A stretch of DNA of 64,000 bases from Nymphaea colorata (Eukaryota; Streptophyta; Magnoliopsida; Nymphaeales; Nymphaeaceae). The stretch is taken from NCBI RefSeq assembly GCF_008831285.2, contig NC_045139.1, positions 21,494,412-21,558,411 of the forward strand, in the 5' to 3' direction. Below, one piece after another: positions 32,959 through 46,700 of the stretch; position 1 is the first letter of the stretch; each line of letters opens with the position of its first letter. The notes under the pieces were generated by a model. It searched no databases, had not been told where the DNA came from, and saw only the letters and a list, made by a program, of their open reading frames with translations. The position numbers and the translations under genes were made by a program.

Positions 32959-35900
32959 TTATGAGGCATAATTTGTTTTATGCTTGCCAGATTTGGTTTT
33001 GCCAAATAATGCAGATAACATACTTTTGCTCCGGACTGGAGGGCGAGGGGTCAGACGCTGACTTCCACTGTCAAATGACTTATGTGTGGTTAACGTTTTC
33101 AATGGATCATGTGAATCCTGTAAGAGAAGCAAACCTTTGTCATTGCCACTTCAAATGAACATGAAGAGCTGTACTACAGATCTCCAATATAAAGGCAGTT
33201 TCAGTCTGATATCTCCTTCACTTAAGTAAAAAACCATTAATATGCTCCAATACTGTTGACGACAATATCTGGTATAGGATGAAGATAGCTGGTTTACTTT
33301 GCACTGAAACCAATTGAAACTAAGGTCATTTAAGAGCTAAACAGGTATAACTTGAACTGATAATTCAGGCTCATGAAGAATGTTAGAGGATCTCCATCGG
33401 CACCCATTTACTCAAAAATGGAATATGAAGGAGGCTATGTGCACTACAAGGTACCGTTTCCACTATCCAGCCAGTATAGGCACTATAATCATTACTGTGC
33501 TAACTGGCTGCGGATCTAAGTGAACCTGGTGGGGCAGTGCACTTAATATTTAATTTTCAAATTCAGTACATGTTGCAGCACTTCACACTGGTGATTTGGA
33601 AGATTGATATTAACTATTAAAATTGGCATCTGCTACACATCAATGTTAGGAGAAAACAATAAAATCAGAAAACTGTAAAAAAATAGTTCATAATAAATGA
33701 AAGGAGAACTAAATTATGGTTGGATCAATTACATGATTGGACCATCTCTTTATAAAAAATCAACCATTGTTAAAACAGTAATAAACGCAAGAAGAGAAAA
33801 TTTTGTTTCCCTGTCCTTTACATATGTTTAATATCAGTGTTTTGGATAAGGAAAAGAAACAACATTTACCTGTCGTGCAGCACCAAGTGCGACAAGTGAA
33901 ACAGTGGAACCAAGTCTGCTATTGACTGAGAAAGTCCAACCAGGCAAGGGAGGTACTGATGAAACATCTACTTCACCATCTGCACTTAGGCAAATTGGAA
34001 AAGTCTGACTCATATTGTAGATAATCTGAAAAATATCATCATATTGGTAAAGAACAATAACAAGGTTAATTTAAACATAAAAAGTATGGTTTGTTTTACC
34101 TGAAAGGCAAAAAGTTCCGGGAGTGACTGCAGAAGCTATACCTTCAACACTGCACAAGAAAAACTTATTGACATCCAGAATTCTCATAAAAAGCACCTAG
34201 AGTTTTCATTTCAGTGACAAAGCATATTTGTCCTTGGGCGAGAAGAATGGGCCAGCTTGAAAAATCATGAACAGGAATGGATAATATACCTTGCAGATGC
34301 AGGAGATGCATAATTTGAGCTTGACTTTGTTTCAGAAGCTAAGTGCCAGCAAAGAGTTTTTGGGGCTGGGGTACCTGGCCAACCATGTTGGAAAGCCAGA
34401 GATTATGAGATACTTAATCATATCTGAATGCATTTGGCATAAGATGATAAACTAACGAAATAAAAATTTCAGCTCAACAACTAGCAATAATGCTGATAGA
34501 CATGATCGACCATTATACTGTTGAAGAGACCCCAGGCAGACCTGTGGTTCTGAATCTGAGACATTGTGTTAAACAAGTGACAATGCACCAGGTCTTTTAG
34601 TGCCTGAGCAATTCGCATTTGTTCTGTCTAATCTTCAGCTAATGTGGCATTCCCTTGATAACCACAAATTTCCTCACAGTTATTATCCCTGCAGGCTGTA
34701 GATGCAACCATCTTGATCCTACTCAAACTCACAAGTCACCTTTCTTTGCACCTAGATGGTGCTGTATCAAGATGCTTTAAGCTATTGAACTAAGTTTCAT
34801 GAGATCATAAAAACAGTTTCCACACCCAAGTCGTCATGATTTGGGTGTGGATGCAGCTCGAGTGCATTTTTTTTCCTAATTGAATTACTGTAGAACAATG
34901 CTTCGTACATTTTTTTTTTTTTTTTTTTTTTTGGGACAATTTACCTCCACTGCACCTGCACCCATTTCTTTTCTGAAAAGTGCTGTAGCCACAACTTACA
35001 CCCATGTGACATAACTCTTGGACAGCCTCAAGCTAGAACTTGCTAATCAATATCTCTGGCATAGTTACTACCACAGACACTGACTTGTTTTGGCTTTTCT
35101 ACATTTCCTAAGTCAAATCCCTGCTAAATTGCTCAAATGCGCTCCCTTATCACCTCATGATCTGAGTTAGAAGTTGAGTCTGATGTGCATAGGTTCAGTC
35201 GATTACATTTGATAGCTAATGATTGAATTTCGTGAGTAGCAGCAGCAACTGCATCTGCACCTGCATGTGCATCAGGGCATGGTGTGGGTGCAGTAATCTC
35301 CATAAAGAGTTTGTATTAGTTTCCATCAAATTCTTGCCGTTTTGGCCTGTCAATGATCCCCTTGTGAAGATCCAAGTCCATACTTCTAGCCTGAGCAGTT
35401 TAGCCGTTGGATTGCCCCAGTTGTTGTTGATTGAAACATAGTGCTGCATAGCTACCCTTTTGCAAGACCAACCTTACTCGATATTTTGTTGTTTAAGTTA
35501 CCTTGATGCCTGAGCATACACAGTGGCGAGCTTGCATTTTCCTGGTACAGTAGGTTTTTCGGAGTCTTTACAAGCTCCTTACTTATTTTGGTGTGATTCA
35601 GAGATGTAATGAGGTGCAATTACTGTGCAAAACTGTGGTGCTTATTTGGACTGTTCTCAGCTGCGTGCAGCTTGGAAAGACATACATCCAGCTGCAGCTG
35701 CACTATCTTAGAGAAGTGCACTGTACAATCCAGAAATTTGGAAGACACACCATCACCAAGCCACTCGATGCATAAAAACAAGCTTACATACTTACGAAAA
35801 TTTCAGCTGTTCTTGATCTATAAGGAATTATCAGAAGCAAGTACCTGAACCATGAGCACGTGGCTTTCCAAGAGTATATTTTGGACCAGATTCACTTGTA

Positions 35901-38900
35901 CTCGTTTGCAGTCTTTTGTATACAGGACCTAATTTGGAAATTATAATTTCAATGACACTTTGAACGACTGACTTTGGTTGAAAGTAACACTAAGAAGTTG
36001 TATGTTTCGACCTTGCATACCTGGCAACAGATAATGTTTGTGAAGTCTTGGGATGGTTATTGAAAACTGTTGCTCTCTAAGTCCCTCTTTATCAGTATAA
36101 TTTTGGCAAGTTAGAAGTCTCTGATATAAGCAAAGAAATGAAGGTACCAGATTATGCTTAATATCAACTGGAGGTGCCCATGGTGGAAGTTGAAAAGGGA
36201 GCAAGCATACCTGATCAAGACATACAAATTTTAAGTCCAAAGCAGAAGCATGCAATGTTTGCTGTTCGAGTAGTTCCCCTAATTTGTATGCAACAATACC
36301 AAGATGATCAACTGCATTAACCAGAGCTTTCACAGCATAATCTTTCAAATTATCTAGCACCCTGCCAAATCAATAGAGACAAATCCAGTTTAATTATCTT
36401 CTTTTAATTAGATGGTGACAAGGGGATGTCAGTTAGGATGAAGCAAATTTTCTCAAATCATATAAAGGGATCTAATTAATGCTGTCACATATATAATGGC
36501 CATACTTAGTTAATGCAGACTAAAGACAACCAAGGACAGCGAAAGAAAGTAATCCTACACGTGCCTTCTCCTCCCTGCAAGAAGTTTCCCAGCCTCAAAG
36601 GCAACAGTTGCTTCTAAGGTTTAACCAGAAAAACAAGTCAAATAAGCGGTTGACAAAAAAACTGGTGCTCATAGGTACTTACATCTGTTTCTGCTCATTA
36701 TGGACATAGGACTTTTCACAGTACTCAGCAGCAGAATAAAGTTGGGGTCTTAAATTTTTCAGTTCCTAAACAAAAGGCAAAGAAAGAAGAAAAGTATAAG
36801 AGTTGTACTTACATAAACCAAAAGGGACAGTAACCATAACAATGCAGTGAATTTGCAAGAACCAAAGAGAATAATCAAAGAATGGAAGAAATAATGTCCA
36901 CATTAAAAATATTGAAGAATAAGATATTACTTCTGTGTAAAAACTAGATTTAACTTGACCACTTCTTTTCCTGATTGCCAGTATTTATCAAGATGCAGGA
37001 AAGACAATTGCTTTCGTGCTCATGTTTGTTGAAACGCGTTTATCTACAATCTCGTTGGTCAAAGACTATTTCTGTCCTCTTATTACTTGTTTTAATCTTG
37101 TTTACCATTGTTACCTTTGTAAGTGAGGTAAATATATACTTTACTGTTTTCAGGTTTTTGCCCTTTTGTGGTTATTGTTTTGTTGACTGCTCTTTGTATT
37201 GGAGTGGCTGCTTTTCATAACAGCAGCTTTGATGACAATAAAGAATATTTAGCTTGCTGCATGAATCTTGTTGGTTTCTGCTTTTGGGTTCGAAGTTCGA
37301 ACATGGTACTAGAGATTGATTGGTGACAGCTGATCTGGACAGATCATCTGCTGCACTTTTCGTTGATGCGACTGTTGGTATTCCTGCTCGTTTCGGTCCT
37401 GGCTGAAGCTGCAGTGAGTTCTTAGGTGTGTGAAGCCTTGTTTTGTCTTGGTTTTAGATAATCTGATGTTGTTTACCTGTTTAAGAGGCCATCTCGATGC
37501 TGCTGGTTGAGTTTCTGTTGGCAGCTGGGTGGCAAAATAGTGGTGTGGAGGCTGAAAGAAAGTTCAGTTTTTGGGAAGCTGTACATTTGCAACTATTATC
37601 TGTTGCTTGTACAGCTTGTTGTATGTCGTAGATATAGTTCATATTTGCCTTGTGGCTGTATTCTCTTGGTGTCATGGTGAAGGACAGCTCTATCGTTGGA
37701 GGGTTTTACCTCTGTCGTATACATTGTATATATCAGTTCTTGCCAAGATCTCGTGTTATTTGCTGAACTTAGCAGGGTATATTGTGTATTTCATGCTGAA
37801 TGATGTAAGTATGGATAAGAAGGAGATCTTACAAGTGACAGCAGTAAAATCTGATGGGTCAATCAAACTATGCATATTGGGCTGAGTACATGAAAGCAGC
37901 CCTAAAGAGACTTGGACATTGGGAGTATGTTGACGGGTCTAGAAGAACACCCGAAGATTATGATTTGCGACAGCATTTGGTGAATGGGATAAAAATAATT
38001 CTAAAGTGAAATCATGGTCCGTTGAAGCTATGGAAGCATGTTGATGTACGTGTAGTCAAATTGGGCAACAAGGTATCAATTGGCACAAGATTTGAAAAGT
38101 TTATGGCAAAGAATGAGCCTATTCAAGCATTTTTTTTATAAAGTTAAGAAATTTTAGATGACTAGCCATGAAGCTACCAAATGTGAGGTGTGCTAAGTGT
38201 AAGGAATGTCCATAATGTAGAAAATTAAAATCAGCAGCAAGGGATCAGCAATATGTTATAGATTTCTTGATGGTATTAAGAACATAATTTGAAAGTATAA
38301 GGAATGAAGTCCTACATTGTCAAAATTTGCGCTCCTTGGCACTAGCAATTTCTGGACGTATGGCTGAAGAGTCTAAGAATAAGTCCCTAGGGGGGAAGAG
38401 TGTAGAATAATCAGTCTTTGTTGTGACTAAAACTTATGGTGGGGAAAAAGACAGTGGAAAGTTTATTGATGAAACAAAAGATATTAGTCACATCTGATGT
38501 AATAATTGTAATGAGCATAAGAAATTCAATTGCCGGTTTTGAAGAAGAAAAAAGGAGTTTAGGTAGTTCATCTACAGATGAGATGAAGAATGATGCAAAG
38601 AATATGTAAAATGTGCAGCAAAAGGAAGCCTCCTCTTCTAGGGATAAGAAACACATTTCACGCTAACATTTTTGAGAGTGTTCAACAGCTCATCGTTCAT
38701 GGTGGGTTAGTGCTTCCACATCCTCTTTATCTTCTTAGGTGATTTCCTTGTAGGTATAACTTGAGTGAACCCTAATTGGCTTCTTTATTCAGGTACCTCA
38801 TGTTGTTTGACAACAAATGATGACATTCTAAAGAATTGTCATTCTTGTTCTGGTTCCTTTAGATGTTCTTTGGCAATAGTAACAAGCTGTTTCTGTCCAA

Positions 38901-40705
38901 TGAATCAGCCACAAAATTTAGAGCAGATTCATTGAACACTTTATTATATTGTTCTATGAAGCTGCTCCAATTTTTGGGACAGATTTATTGGACAGTAACA
39001 ATTTGTTACTGTTGCCAAATGGCCTCTTAGAATTGCAAATGGTTCTTTCATGTCCATAACAAAACCCAGTTCGATTACTCACACTTCTTATCCTGGGAAA
39101 ATTTCATGTTAATGATGTTTATCATGTCCCTTCTCTTGCCATGGACCTAATTTTTCTAGGCCAGATTACTAAATATAACAGTACTATCATTTTTTCTCCT
39201 ATAGATTGCGTTATATGATCAACAGTTAGATAAGAAGATTGGAATTAGCCATGAAAAATATGACTTATATTACGTTGACTGGTTGGATATGAGCCTCATA
39301 AGGAAAGAGAAAGGTGGAGCACATACATTAGTGAAAGATGAATCAATGTTATGGCATCAAAAGTTAGTACATGTTATACCATTGAGATTGAAGCATATAT
39401 TGAAGCTTTTTGATGAGTTTAAAATTGTAATATCTGATGATATGAAAAATTGTGAAAGTTGTAGGTTTTCTAACAGTCATGCGCTGCCATTTTGTCATAG
39501 AAATTAAGTTAGAGAATCCATTTGACTTAGTTCCTTCATATGTTGGTGTCCATTTCTCATTTTGTCAAACAGGGAACAACTTATTTTGTAACATTTATAG
39601 ATGATTATACTGGATACACTTTATGATAAATAGAAATAAACTTTTTAACATATTTAAAAGATGCAATGCTATGGTGGAAACCAAAATTTCAACTAAGATC
39701 AAGACTATACATTTAGATTTAGGGGAGAATATATTAGCCATTTGTTTGAAAGTAATTTGCAAAAGAATGGTATATTTGGATCAAAAGTCTTGTACTTACA
39801 CTCTTGAACGAAATGGAGTAGCTGAAAGGAAGAACAGAGACATATTGAAAATTACTACATTTTTTCTTTTTAATATTAATGTTCCCAAAAAATACTGGGA
39901 AGTTGCAGCATGCATGATAGTGTATCAAATAAATCAGTTGCCATAGGAAGATTTAAATGGCTTATCTCCTTATGGTAAATTGTATGGATGGAAAACTAAC
40001 TATAACATACTGAGAGTGTTTGGATGTACATGCTTTGTACTCATACCCATACAATTGAGATGCAAATTATCACATAGAGCAGCAAAATGTTGTTTCTTGG
40101 GTGTATCAGAAGATAAAAAAGGCTATAAATGTTACGATCCAATTGGAAGAGGAATGTGGGTCTCAAGACATATCGTGTTTCATGAACAAGAACTACACTT
40201 TGTACAAGAAAAGGAGAAGAGAGAGATTAGCAACATAAAATTGACATTTTTACTGGTATATCCTAGTGAAAACAAAGAAAGACAATTGGGGAGTCAAAAT
40301 GGAAATAATAATAACAAATATTGAGAAGAGAAGAATGTTAGCCAGGTATATTAGAGGAGGGATAAAGGAGTCATACATGTGTCATTTCTTAAGCAGTCTG
40401 AGCCTTTAGAGGGAAATGAACATGTCAATTCTTATTACATTTCCTCTTCTTTGACTCCTTTGCCATCTCAGGTATGTTGTAGTTCAAGAGTCTCAATTCC
40501 TCCTTCTTACTTTATGTTTTATGATTCTTTTTCTCCTAAACATCATGTTGATCTGGCTTTCACTAATTCCTATGAAGAACCTAAGTTATATCTGGAAGCA
40601 ACAACCAAGGAAGAATGACAGCTTGCTATGACAGAAGTGTTGAATGCTTTAAAAAAATGAAAGCATTGAGACTTCTCCCATGCAAGAATGTGGTGGTCCA
40701 CAAGC

Positions 40706-40753
<48 letters not shown>

Positions 40754-43700
40754 CGTTACAAGGCAAGATTGGTCATAAAAGGCTACAACCAGCAGTTTGG
40801 AGTAGCCTACTCAAAGACATTTGCACCTATAGCGCATATGACCACTATTATAACTCTTCTGCCAGTAGCATCAGCAAGATGTTGAAATCTATAGCAGCTT
40901 AATGTAAAGAATGTCTTTTTGAATGGGAACCTAGAAGAAAAAATTTATATGTAGCTTCCACTGGGTGTTTTCGATCCAGAAGGTAGGATATGTAAAAAAG
41001 AGAGAATTTTATGGGTTAAACCAAGCCCTAAGAGCATGGTTTAAAAAAAAAATTAAAACAATAACTGAAAAATTGGAGCCAACCACAGCTCTCATGATCA
41101 TGCACTATTTGTATCCTATACTGAAAGAGGTAATAGTTTGTTGCTTTTATATGTTCATGATATGATTATTACTAGTGATGGTTTTGTAATTATTGATGAA
41201 ACAAGGAAAAAGTTTGCACAGACATCAATGAAGGATATTGGTTTCTTAAAGTATTTCTTGGGCTTAGAAGTTGTTTACTAAAAAAGAGGTTATTTCTATC
41301 TCAAACACAAATATGCAGCTGATCTTGTAGCTAAAGCTAAATTACATGAGGATAATAAACGGGTGGAGACTCCTATAGAAGCAAATGTTAAGTTAAGACC
41401 TCTTGAAGGAAAGGAGCTAAAAGATCTATAGGCAACTTGTTGGAAATTTAGTTTATCTATCTCTGGACCTGATATAATGCATGTAGTTCACATGGTTAGT
41501 CAATTCGCAAGTGCACCTACATCAACACATCTTGTTGTTGTTCTAAGAATTATCAAGTATATAAGAGACACAATGGACTCTAGAATGTTCTTCACTTCTT
41601 CAAAGAACTTGTGGCATATTGTGATGCTAATTTTGGTAGATCAGTTCGTGATTGACTATTGACAACTGTTTTTGTATGTTCTTTGGCAAATCTATGATCT
41701 CTTGGAAGAGCAAGAAACAACAAAAAGAGGCTGCATCTACAACTGAGGCTAAGTATAGGGCAATGACTCAAACAATAGGTGAAATAACTTGGATAAGATG
41801 GCTGCTAATGAAATTGGAATTTCAGTTATTAATAAGGTTAGATTGATTTGTGACAACATGAGTGTCATTCACATTGTCAAAATTCCAGAATTTCATGAAA
41901 GAACTAAACATATTGAGATTGCCACATACGTTGTCAACATAAGTTGCATAAGAACCCTAACCATTAAAGTAATTTAGCCGCATGCTTACTCTTCCCACTA
42001 CAAGCCAGGTGCGGCTTGCTCCTCATCTGTCCTCCTCTCTTTTTGTTGCTGATTGATGAGCATTGCCACATACAGGCAGCAGCGGCATGCCAAATGGCGT
42101 GTCAATGTGAGAGAGCTTGGTAGAGTCTGGTTACATACCTCAAACTAATTCTAAGGATTTCGCTTATCGGTATCTTCCCATATAAGCCACTGTCACCAAT
42201 TTTGTGCACCATGAGTCATTTTTTGTTATATTTGATTTTGAAGATCTGAAGACATATTAAACTTGACATCCTTTAAAACACAGTCACAAATATTGTTTTT
42301 GCATTTTAGATGGCGAGGTTTTTCTCAGGAATAATACAATGAACTTGATAAAAGGAAAAAGGACAGAAAAAATACAGTAACTTTTTAAAAAAATAAAAAA
42401 TTTTAAAAATTAGGAAAAAATAAAATAAATGAAAAACTAATCAGATCATCAAAAAATAAGCAGATAAGCAACAAATGAAAAATAGAAAATGGCAACGAAC
42501 AGTCCGACGTTTAAAAAAAACACGTAAACAAAATAACCGAAAAACGAAAAAAAAGTGAGAAAATGAATTTTTTTGTTCTGGTGTTTTTTGCTTTTTTTGG
42601 GCTGACTAATTTTTCGCATTTTAAATGTGTATTTTTCGAAAAAAAATGTGTTTTTTGTGACTATGCTTGAAAATAAAGGTGCTTAAGAGTTCAGACCAAT
42701 TCTCTAAATTGTGGGTTTCCATAATTTCCTTCCCATTGCTACCATCTCCCAGCCCTAAAGAAGCGATTGTGTTGTTTGGAACCAATAAATTAACAATTTT
42801 ACCTTAAATAGCTAACACTAAGCCTCTTGTTAGTACCAGTTGAACCTGGGATTTATTTCCTCCAGCTTAGTAGGGCATTACATTGATTGAATTGGAAGGA
42901 TTTAATCATCTCAACATTCACTTCTTACATCAAACGTGAACTTGACCCTGACCGTATCTCTATCGATTCACATAATATTTCTACCACACTACACGGCATG
43001 GTGATTACCAGAGCCAAACTTTTGGTTCAGCATCATGGACTAGCCAACTAATTCCAAACAAGATATAGTATAAAATCTGAACTACGCAAGCAGTAGACAC
43101 CAACTTGGTTGCAGAAAACCAAACAATACACCACAGGTCTAAGCAAGAAAATGAACGACAAGATAGGTGAAATAATGGTCAATGTGCAACGGGTAGAAGG
43201 AAGGGAAGAAGGACCCATAAACATGCTTGATGGATCAACTAACGAATAGCATCTTCAAGCACTTATCCTACTCAATTATCCTAGAGAACGTGTTTTCAAC
43301 ACGTAAGAGGGAGAATATGTCTCGACCTTAACCGAATGTGTCTGTAGTGGCATCATGGCCACAGTTAGTGGAAGTTTAGGACGTGGCATCATGGTCATAG
43401 TTAGTGTTCAGTTAAGTTGCAATTGTTCCAACAAGTGGGTTGTTCCACATTATTAGCGATAGGTTATCCATGTTAGTGGGTCTGCCACGATCCCATGTTT
43501 TGAGGCTTCCACTTCTTCTAGAGGAGTATAAAGCCCTTAGTTGTGAATGAAATTGATATGCTTTTTACCTCAATTCATCCCCCTTTCTCTTTGTCTCCCT
43601 CCTACTCTCCTCTCTTCGTCAAGATATTCCCTCTCTCACAACCAGACTCTTACAAGTGGTATCAGAGCCAATGACTTCACGCTCCAAAGCCACGGACAGC

Positions 43701-46700
43701 AAATCACCCAATGAGCACATCCAAAGGCTGGAGTCATCCATGGCCGACTTCCGCCAAGAAGTCAACCATCGCCTTCAGGAATCCTAGCAGTGAATGGAAC
43801 AATGTCTTCAACGTGTCGACGAGAGGTTCAAAGAATTACAGGAAGCGATTGCTTCCCATCCTACTGTTGGGAACGGTCCCGATAACAGAGGGCTATTAGG
43901 TACATCGCCTAATAACCCCACCACAACGGCGGCAACAACTTCCATTACAGCGGCATCCTCAGCTTCAACCACTCCGGCACCAACCGCAGTCACACCGATG
44001 CGTCTTAATTTTCCGGAATTCACTCCTACTAATCCCAGGTATTGGATTCGGAAGTTTGAGCAATACTAGATGTTAATGACATTGAAGAACCCCGCAAGCA
44101 TCTCAATGAAGAAGGAGACACCTGGCTATACAACGAACTGCTCCAAAGGACCAAAACCATGACCTCACGTGGGCTCAATTCATGGATCGGTTGTGCGAAC
44201 AATTTGGAGATCAAGATTCTGATAGTGTGATTGCAGAATTCAACCACCTCAAACAAACAGGAACTGTCGCTGATTATATCAAGCGATTCGAGGACCTAAA
44301 AGGCCATGTGTTACGTGAGAACGTCACCCTCTCAGATAAGTATTTCATTTCTTGTTTTAAGGGTGGACTATCTGACTCACTTCAGTCCCTTGTCCGAGGT
44401 CACGCACCCCTAACGATTTGGGAGGCCATGGCAAAGGCTAAGTTTCACGAAGCCACCTTAAAGTCCATTGCCAAACACCCGAATTTCCGCAGCTCGCCGC
44501 CGGCCCAATTGAATTTTGGGAGAGCCAAACCGCCACGGGAAACCCCTTCAGTCAAGAAGGACCCCACTTGCTACCACTGCAGCGCCCCGTGGTTTTGAGG
44601 ACACTCTTGCAAGCCTCGTACGACCAGCGAAGCTCATGTCTTGGACGAGGCCAGTTCCAAAGAGGGCGAAGTCGTGGACGTCAACCCAGCCCCAAACCAC
44701 GATGAGCAGATTGTGGAACTCTCCATGCACGCCATGAATGGTAGCACAGGTAGCGGAACCTTGAAATTGAGGGGGCACATCCGTCACAAGCCGGCCTTAA
44801 TTCTGCTAGACACAGGGAGTACCGCCACTTTTATTAATTCCAAGTTTGTTGATGCTCTTCAATTGGATGTTTTGGACTGTCCAGAGATGACCATTGCCCT
44901 AGCCAATGGCACCAAAGTCGTGTGTTCCAAAACTTGTCCTAACTTGGGCTAGGAGATGTGTGGGAGTCACTTCTGACCTGATTTTCGCATTCTCGATGTT
45001 GGTACTTACTACATTGTCCTTGGTACTGATTGGATGCAGGAGGTGAACTCAATAACCTTTGATTTTGTACAATCCCAGGCAACCATTAAGAAAAACGGAA
45101 AGGAGGTGGTTCTTAAGGGTCATCGTGGTGAATCCAAACAATTGGAGGAGCTAAGCTGTCTGACCACTGATTGTCCTCCCAAAAACATCAACATCCAGCA
45201 TGTTGAGCAAGTGGCTTGGGTATTTGATGTGGCAGAAAGTAGCAAGCTGACAACACTTACTAGGCCAAATTCAACTGACTTCGCTACCTGCGGAGGACCG
45301 GACCTTCCTATGGAATTCCGAAAACGGCTACATCACTTGCTCCACTCCTTTGCCGAAATATTTGACGAGCCCAATAAGCTCCCCCCTCTGCATTCTCATG
45401 ACCATGGGATCATGCTAATTCCAAAGTCATCCCCAGTAGTTGTACGCCCTTACCGCTATCCCTACCACTAGAAAACGGAAATAGAAGTTCAAGTGCAACA
45501 CCTCCTCGATGTTGGGTTTATCCGTCACAGTCATAGTCCATTCGCATCACCCGTCTTGCTCGTTAAAAAGAAGGATGGTAGCTGGCAAATGTGTGTGGAT
45601 TATCGACAACTCAACTATCGGACGATCAAAGATCGATATCCGATTCCCATCATCGTCGACCTTCTTGATGAACTACATGGTGCAAAGGTATTTTCCAAGC
45701 TCGACCTCCGGGCAGGGTACCATCAAATTCGTATGAAGAAGGAGGACTTTTCTAAGACAGCATTCCGGACACACCAAGGCCATTATGAGTTTCGGGTCCT
45801 ACCTTTCGGTCTCACCAATGCCCCTGCCACCTCTCAGTCCTTAATGAATCAGGTATTGGCCCCATTCTTACGTCAATTTGTTCTGGCCTTCTTTTACGAC
45901 ATTTTGATATACAGCAAAGAATTGGCCTTGCACACTGAGCATCTTTCGAAAGTGTTTGAGTTACTATGCCGCGAACAATTCTATCTCAAGTTATCCAAAT
46001 GTGAATTTGGCATGGCTCGAATAGACTACCTGGGACACGTCATATCGGGAGAAGGAGTCAGTACCGACCCAAAGAAAGTCGAGGCCATGATCAGTTGGCC
46101 TACACCCAAAACGGTGAGCAAATTGCGGGGCTTCCTCGGCTTAACCGATTACTACTTCAAGTTCATATGAAACTACGGTGTGGTGGTGCAACCCCTGACC
46201 AATCTCCTCAAAAAGGATGGCTTTCGCTGGTCTTCGGAAGCAGACGAGGCTTTCGCAAATCTAAAGCGCCTCCTCTCAACTTCTCCCATCCGTGCATACC
46301 CTGACTTTAATGCTGAATTTGTGTTGGAGATAGATGCATCGGAGCGGGTCATCGGGGCTGTCTTAACTCAAAACGGACGTCCCATCGCATACATGAGCGA
46401 AGCATTAGGCCCTCGTAATGCAGGTTTGACCACCTACGAGAAAGAATTGATGGCTGTCCTCTTAGTCGTGATGCGTTGGCGGCATTATTTGGAAGGGGCT
46501 CATTTCGTGATCAAGACGGACCATCACAGCTTACATTTCCTCTTGGATCAGAAAGTTCATACCAACTTGCAACGGAAGGGCGTCTCTCGCTTGATGGGGT
46601 TACCTTTCTCTATCGAATATTGACGGGGCTTCGATAACAAGGCGGCCGATGCTATATCGCGCTTCATGGAGGTAACCAAGGTCGAGTTTCCAACTACCAG

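Larger units (their letters stand above)
37304..41975 (+). mobile_element. Decayed Ty1/copia element in ABIL1 intron 1
   Basis: Plus-strand copia, antisense to ABIL1. A primer-site-like TGGTACTAGAG at 37304 precedes gag ([20 protein letters not shown], near 37870) and a damaged zinc knuckle near 38490 ([12 protein letters not shown]). Next come gag-pre-integrase ([17 protein letters not shown], 39349), integrase (39650-40210), reverse transcriptase (40740-41300) and RNase H (41690-41970; [31 protein letters not shown]). The 5' LTR should end near 37300, but no matching 3' LTR was found after 41975. The right end therefore looks truncated and the insertion old. Confidence 0.82.

Noticed and set aside
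33980-34025. Upstream acceptor as the main ABIL1 splice site
   Set aside because: It gives a stop after 16 residues; the acceptor at 33979 restores the family-like frame through to exon 9. Kept as an alternative only.
34805-35848. ORFs in the 1.47-kb ABIL1 intron 5
   Set aside because: They cross no family motif, and flanking exons splice cleanly over the region.
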